Assembly: GCA_046155505.1 (NCBI GenBank)
Contig: JBJXFK010000039.1
Span: 1 to 17,768, forward strand
Direction of reading: 5' to 3'
Source: JBJXFK01 sp046155505
GTDB lineage: Bacteria > Planctomycetota > Phycisphaerae > UBA1845 > Fen-1342
Length of the DNA: 17,768 nucleotides
Both the position numbers and the translations under genes were made by a program. Below the pieces are notes generated by a model, which saw only the letters and a list, made by a program, of their open reading frames with translations, was not told where the DNA came from and searched no databases. Positions 15,051 to 17,768 of the stretch are shown piece by piece; position 1 is the first letter of the stretch; the number at the start of each line of letters is the position of its first letter.

Positions 15051-15526
15051 GGTTTGTCCTCGATCTTGAAGAATCGGAATCCGTTCTGATGCGTGCCGCT
15101 GACGGCCTTGGCGATGGCGCTCAACGACGAATACCGCTCGCCCAGGTATTCGAATCCGTCGGCGAGTACCTGCACGCTCAGCGTGCGGCCCTTGTACGCG
15201 CGTGTGATCGTGGCACCGACCGGCGGCAGTCGCGGGTCGAGCGAGGTCGACGGCGCGGTCGCAACGGGTGCGATCACACGCCGTTGTTCCCGTTCGCGTG
15301 GCGGGGTCACCCGCGCGTCGGCCGGATCGGCCAACTCGGCGGCCCGGGCGATCGCGCGTTCGCTCAGACCGCCTTCGGAATTGGCCTGCAAACGCCAGGC
15401 AATCTTGCGAATCAAGTATGCCTTGTGGCGACTGCGAGGTTCCTCACCGAAGACGGTTGCATACTTGCGCTGCAGTTCGCTGATGGGCATTTGTTCCATC
15501 GCGGCGAGTTCTTTCTTCAGATTCAT
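15047..15526 (-). CDS. DUF2924 family protein
   Basis: 159 residues with the two typical conserved blocks of DUF2924: RSRHKAYLIRKIAWRLQA (31-48) with EGGLSERAIARAAELA (51-66), and DPRLPPVG...YKGR (97-114) with ADGFEYLGERYSSLSAIAKA (122-141) and SGTHQNGFRFF (143-153). The last block (SLSAIAK..SGTHQNG..FF) is weakly reminiscent of RAMA-like DNA-associated domains. The molecular role is unknown, but the family is regularly found beside serine recombinases, as here, so an accessory role in recombination is likely. The ATG at 15526 overlaps the stop of the upstream 74-residue gene (ATGA) and is preceded by GGAGAA. Its own stop overlaps the recombinase GTG. Confidence 0.9.
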   Translation of the reverse strand: MNLKKELAAMEQMPISELQRKYATVFGEEPRSRHKAYLIRKIAWRLQANSEGGLSERAIARAAELADPADARVTPPREREQRRVIAPVATAPSTSLDPRLPPVGATITRAYKGRTLSVQVLADGFEYLGERYSSLSAIAKAVSGTHQNGFRFFKIEDKP

Positions 15527-15747
15527 CGTTGTTCTCCATCGCCCGGGGTCGTTAACCCCGCGGTACGAGGCGCACTGCGCGGTGGGTTGGCAACAAGTTC
15601 AAGTCGCGATGCCGGAGAAACCGGCGCGCATGGAGCCGTACTCTCCCGCATCCGTAGGATCGCCGCCGCCAGCAACTCGGCGATCTCGTGAAGCGAAGAA
15701 TCAGGTTCGCGTGATGAGTCGCGCCCAACTCGTCTGCAGCGACTCAT
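15523..15747 (-). CDS. Small 74-residue protein of the recombinase operon
   Basis: Starts with an ATG that overlaps the HTH gene stop (ATGA at 15744-15747) and ends with a TGA that overlaps the DUF2924 ATG (15523-15526). This double overlap is strong evidence that it is translated. It has a short amphipathic helix, SLHEIAELLAAAILRMRES (18-36), then a Pro/Ser-rich tail with a RLELVANPP motif (48-56). I recall similar small proteins, with an EIAxILAxxxLRLR helix and a LEL/LSV motif near the end, next to DUF2924 and recombinase genes elsewhere; this is from memory. Function unknown; perhaps an adaptor for the recombinase or DUF2924 protein. Confidence 0.75.
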   Translation of the reverse strand: MSRCRRVGRDSSREPDSSLHEIAELLAAAILRMRESTAPCAPVSPASRLELVANPPRSAPRTAGLTTPGDGEQR

Positions 15748-15980
15748 ACGACGGCCCCGTGAGTTCGCGCGCTTGCGACCAATTGACGTCGTGAAATGTC
15801 GGTAATTGCTTGCCGGACGAGTTCAACCGCCGACTCGTCGTACACGCGTGCGATGCCGACGCGGCCGACGGGCTGGATCTGCGGGCGGCTTCGGAGGATG
15901 TACTCGACCCGGTGGATCGGTAAGTTGAGAAGTCTGGCAACGTCGCCGACGGTATGAAGCGCGGTCCGGGTTGGGGACAT
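15744..15980 (-). CDS. MerR/excisionase-like helix-turn-helix protein
   Basis: 78 residues from the ATG at 15980, which has AGGAG (complement of 15989-15993) at 8-nt spacing; a GTG at 16007 would add 9 residues but lies inside the inverted repeat and has no ribosome binding site. The motif HTVGDVARLLNLPIHRVEYILRS (residues 9-31) is a winged helix-turn-helix of the MerR/HTH_17 type, followed by a wing (PVGRVGIARVYDE, about 37-49) and a terminal helix (VELVRQAITDI). It is the first gene of the recombinase operon, a usual place for an excisionase or autoregulator. The inverted repeat directly upstream is the obvious candidate operator. Its stop overlaps the start of the 74-residue gene. Confidence 0.82.
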   Translation of the reverse strand: MSPTRTALHTVGDVARLLNLPIHRVEYILRSRPQIQPVGRVGIARVYDESAVELVRQAITDISRRQLVASARTHGAVV

Positions 15981-15987
15981 GGGCGAA

Positions 15988-16034
15988 ACTCCTATTGTTC
16001 GGAGCACGGACTACGCCGTGCTCTCAATAGGAGT
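15988..16034. promoter_or_regulatory. Strong inverted repeat covering the ribosome binding site of the recombinase operon
   Basis: ACTCCTATTG (15988-15997) pairs with CAATAGGAGT (16025-16034), and inside it GAGCACGG (16002-16009) pairs with CCGTGCTC (16016-16023) around the 6-nt loop ACTACG. All 18 bp are Watson-Crick; only a 4-nt/1-nt internal loop interrupts the stem. In the minus-strand transcript the 3' arm contains AGGAG, the Shine-Dalgarno of the HTH gene, with its ATG 8 nt further on. It may be an RNA switch that hides the ribosome binding site, an operator for the HTH protein, or both. Confidence 0.7.
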
Positions 16035-16076
16035 CACTGATTGGAATTTTGTTCAGTTGGATCGGAGTTTCTCGGC

Positions 16077-16118
16077 GTGATTGCAGTGCTGATCTGATTG
16101 CAATCGGCCAGCAATCAC
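16077..16118. promoter_or_regulatory. Cluster of GATTGC repeats, candidate operator
   Basis: GTGATTGC (16077-16084), the 10-bp palindrome GATTGCAATC (16096-16105) and GCAATCAC (16111-16118) form a symmetric array of four half-sites within 42 bp, upstream of the HTH gene. The spacing and symmetry suit binding of a dimeric regulator. No clear promoter boxes are seen nearby, so the link to a promoter is inferred. Confidence 0.4.
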
Positions 16119-16222
16119 TTGTCAGAGTCCGAATTCTCGATCAACTTAAGAGCTCGGCGGGCCCCTCTTCGATCGGAATGAAGCAGCAGCCTGCCCAGCT
16201 CAGCGCGAGCTTCAGAATCCAT
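16115..16222 (-). CDS. Possible 35-residue small ORF
   Basis: ATG at 16222-16220 on the minus strand, 16 nt after the stop of the 378-residue gene, with GGAAGG directly upstream. The product is an amphipathic, charged helix: MDSEARAELGRLLLHSDRRG, then ARRALKLIENSDSDK. The frame is open for several codons before the ATG (QLEQQWKA) and overlaps the end of the 378-residue gene in another frame, so it might also be a frameshifted extension of that protein. Protein-like composition is the only positive evidence besides the purine-rich site. Confidence 0.35.
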   Translation of the reverse strand: MDSEARAELGRLLLHSDRRGARRALKLIENSDSDK

Positions 16223-16238
16223 CGCCTTCCACTGCTGC

Positions 16239-17375
16239 TCAAGCTGCGTTGCCCCCCATATCGCCCAGCAATTTCAGGGTTCCCCCAGCATCGTCGGACA
16301 GGTCTTCATTGAGCGCGGCGAGGAAGTTTGGAACTCGGTTCGGGGTGATCTTGAAGTGCGCCGCCAAGATCGGCGACCGATGGACGGCTGCAAGTACCGT
16401 GCTGTACGGAGAATCGAGTTTGTTGGCCGTCGTACGGATGGAGCCTGGTAAGTCATCGCACCTAAGCAACTTGAGCATCCGCTTGCGCAGGCTTCGCCAT
16501 TTCTCATTACCGCTGGCTGGACGCGGCGTCTTTGAAGTTTGCGTTTGTGAACTATCCTCGCGACGAACCGATCCGGACGTCAACATGCCCGTATCCTGTT
16601 TTTGGTTCGAGTCTGCTTCTGTCGTCCCGACCAATATTTCCAGGAAATCGCAGCACGCCGTCGCAGCATCATCCAGATGACTAGCATAGGCGTCGGGCAA
16701 TCGATTAACCCATTCGCGCGGCACGAGCGCGAACAGTTCGGCGAAAACGCGACCCTCGAGTTGCCTTTTCAGCTCGTCACGATCGTACGGCAGCTGAATC
16801 GACCCCTGTCGTTCAGCGGGATGGCAGATGTATCGACTCGCTTTCAGTAGCGGATGGGCCCCCGTCCAGGCATATTCGAAGAGCGTCGCCCACCAGAGCC
16901 CGCCGCTACCTGGACTGAATCGCCATCCCGCAGGTGGCGCGCATGCCGGGACAGGAATCTGGGCGATCAGAGTCGCGGCCCGCGTGCTCACACGTCGCAA
17001 CCGACTCACAGCCCCTGTATCGCCGAAGAAAGCTACAGTCCGCATGGCAGGCACGACATAGACGAAAGCTTCACCGGCGCTATTGACGATCGGTTTTCCG
17101 TGAGCATCTAATTCGGGTTCGTCTGCAAAGAGCGGCATGCCGTTGACGTCTGTTACTACGCCACCCTCCCGCATTCCTGCGCATACTTTTCCGCAGAACC
17201 CGAACTCGGACTCATACGGATACGGCTGCACACCGTAATGACTAGCGTTCGTCGCTTCATGAATTAGCACGGCGCGGATCGGAAACCTCTCCTCCCGCAG
17301 CGAATGAAAGTCCCGCCGGATGTAGTCGAATCCGGCTCGCAGTTGCGGGTTGATTTTCTGGGCGGACTCGGACAT
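16239..17375 (-). CDS. Unrecognised 378-residue protein, possible cargo of the element
   Basis: I do not recognise the family. I place the start at the ATG at 17375 (MSESAQKINP); a TTG four codons earlier is possible. No signal peptide or membrane segment is seen, so it is probably cytoplasmic. The N-terminal half (1-250) is a compact domain with many aromatic residues: IHEATNASHYGVQPYPYES (39-56), an FCGKVC pair of cysteines (60-65), VVPAMRTVAFFGDTGAVSRL (107-126), GGLWWATLFEYAW (158-170). A low-complexity linker rich in Ser, Thr and Gln (about 250-290) follows. The last part (about 292-350) is basic and may hold a helix-turn-helix, SIRTTANKLDSPYSTVLAAV (312-331). It lies 259 bp upstream of the HTH gene on the same strand. 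A DNA-linked or defence-type role would be a guess. Confidence 0.7.
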   Translation of the reverse strand: MSESAQKINPQLRAGFDYIRRDFHSLREERFPIRAVLIHEATNASHYGVQPYPYESEFGFCGKVCAGMREGGVVTDVNGMPLFADEPELDAHGKPIVNSAGEAFVYVVPAMRTVAFFGDTGAVSRLRRVSTRAATLIAQIPVPACAPPAGWRFSPGSGGLWWATLFEYAWTGAHPLLKASRYICHPAERQGSIQLPYDRDELKRQLEGRVFAELFALVPREWVNRLPDAYASHLDDAATACCDFLEILVGTTEADSNQKQDTGMLTSGSVRREDSSQTQTSKTPRPASGNEKWRSLRKRMLKLLRCDDLPGSIRTTANKLDSPYSTVLAAVHRSPILAAHFKITPNRVPNFLAALNEDLSDDAGGTLKLLGDMGGNAA

Positions 17376-17630
17376 CACCGTTTCCAAGCATCGATCAGGT
17401 ACGCGCAGTAGTCTTGCTGTCGAGGACGGCAGCCGACTACACGGACTGCTCCGAGGTCAGCCCGCGCTGCGAGATATCATCGGCGGAAGTTTGGGCGAAC
17501 CGGGGGAGTTTGCCAACGGTGTCGGCCGACCCGCAACGCCGCAATAAGCCGAAGGCCCATGCCGCTGCTTGACCCCCAGCGCCCAACGGCGAGACTTCGC
17601 AGACTCATTTGTCACGTCGGAGAATCACGC
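17376..17630. other. Divergent intergenic region
   Basis: It separates the minus-strand 378-residue gene from the plus-strand lipoprotein gene. A TTGACC at 17569-17574 could be a -35 box for the lipoprotein, but no good -10 follows at the proper distance. A plus-strand open frame from 17350 to 17547 overlaps the start of the 378-residue gene and has no recognisable content. Nothing else is supported. Confidence 0.4.
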
Positions 17631-17768
17631 ATGGCTTCTCGCGCCTGTCGCGTCCTCGGAGTTTCAATCATCACCGCTGCGGTGACGCTGCTGGTCGGCT
17701 GCCAATCAGGCGCGTCGCAGCACCAATCCGCCAAGACGCAGGCCGCGTCGAAGCCGTCGCCACAATCG
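17631..17768 (+). CDS. Small lipoprotein, N-terminal part only
   Basis: The ATG at 17631 is preceded by GGAGA (17619-17623) at 7-nt spacing. The 46 codons in the window encode a lipoprotein signal peptide: basic start MASRACR, hydrophobic core VLGVSIITAAVTLL, and lipobox LVGC with Cys24 as the likely lipid anchor. After the Cys comes a flexible Gln/Ser/Ala-rich segment (QSGASQHQSAKTQAASKPSP), the usual linker to a folded domain that lies beyond the window. The product cannot be named from this part. It is transcribed away from the putative element, so it probably belongs to the host chromosome. Confidence 0.8.
   Translation, partial: MASRACRVLGVSIITAAVTLLVGCQSGASQHQSAKTQAASKPSPQS

Larger units (their letters stand above)
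13902..17375 (-). mobile_element. Probable integrated element or remnant (recombinase module plus cargo gene)
   Basis: The four coupled genes (HTH, 74-residue protein, DUF2924, serine recombinase) form a typical integration module. Upstream on the same strand lies an unrecognised 378-residue gene that may be its cargo. A possible gene remnant touches the recombinase end. I could not find matching direct or inverted repeats that would fix the element boundaries, so the limits given are those of the genes. The eroded recombinase tail suggests the element may be defective. Confidence 0.45.

Noticed and set aside
15093..15794. 233-codon plus-strand open frame opposite the recombinase operon
   Set aside because: It is the complement of the DUF2924, 74-residue and HTH genes, which are supported by family motifs and by exact start/stop overlaps.
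1..17768. tRNA, rRNA, CRISPR array, terminal inverted repeats of classical insertion sequences
   Set aside because: I looked for cloverleaf-like segments, regularly spaced repeats and matching terminal repeats around the candidate elements and found none by eye.

Overview
The window looks like a chromosomal segment of a GC-rich planctomycete, possibly one of the Phycisphaerae-like lineages. The evidence is an ECF sigma factor of the kind paired with serine/threonine kinases, two large Hanks-type kinases with C-terminal sensor regions (WD40-like beta-propeller and TPR), and a giant lipoprotein with thrombospondin type 3 calcium repeats and a right-handed beta-helix. The taxonomic call is an inference from gene content; no rRNA or other marker gene is present.

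Layout. 1-230: possible start of a minus-strand gene that leaves the window (weak). 231-711: no convincing gene, but several clean hairpins. 712-3456 (-): transmembrane Ser/Thr kinase with an extracytoplasmic beta-propeller. 3746-5308 (+): a 520-residue protein of a family I recall as a recurrent hypothetical protein in planctomycetes and other bacteria, flanked by hairpins; it may be a mobile or repeated element. 5599-8654 (+): ECF sigma factor and TPR kinase overlapping by 4 nt, behind a near-consensus -10 box. 8719-8753: hairpin terminator between convergent genes. 8780-13411 (-): 1543-residue lipoprotein with an IPT/TIG-like domain, calcium repeats, a lamin-tail-like domain, a region resembling the pore-forming domain of anthrax protective antigen, and a C-terminal beta-helix. 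13412-13901: non-coding, with a possible gene remnant. 13902-15980 (-): a four-gene operon (HTH protein, 74-residue protein, DUF2924 protein, serine recombinase) joined by three successive 4-nt start/stop overlaps; the recombinase C-terminus looks frameshifted. A strong inverted repeat that contains the operon's Shine-Dalgarno sequence lies just upstream. 16239-17375 (-): unrecognised 378-residue protein, perhaps cargo of the same element. 17631-end (+): start of a small lipoprotein.

How the parts fit. The left half holds signalling genes: one kinase that probably senses envelope conditions, and a sigma factor-kinase pair whose translational coupling suggests that the kinase controls the sigma factor or its pathway. 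The 520-residue gene lies between the two kinase loci. The right half (13.9-17.4 kb) is probably an integrated element with its own regulator and recombinase, perhaps no longer fully functional. The points most worth a second look are the protective-antigen-like module in a planctomycete lipoprotein, the 520-residue family with HxH and YDK/RxE motifs and a base-composition switch inside the gene, and the hairpin that could hide the ribosome binding site of the recombinase operon.
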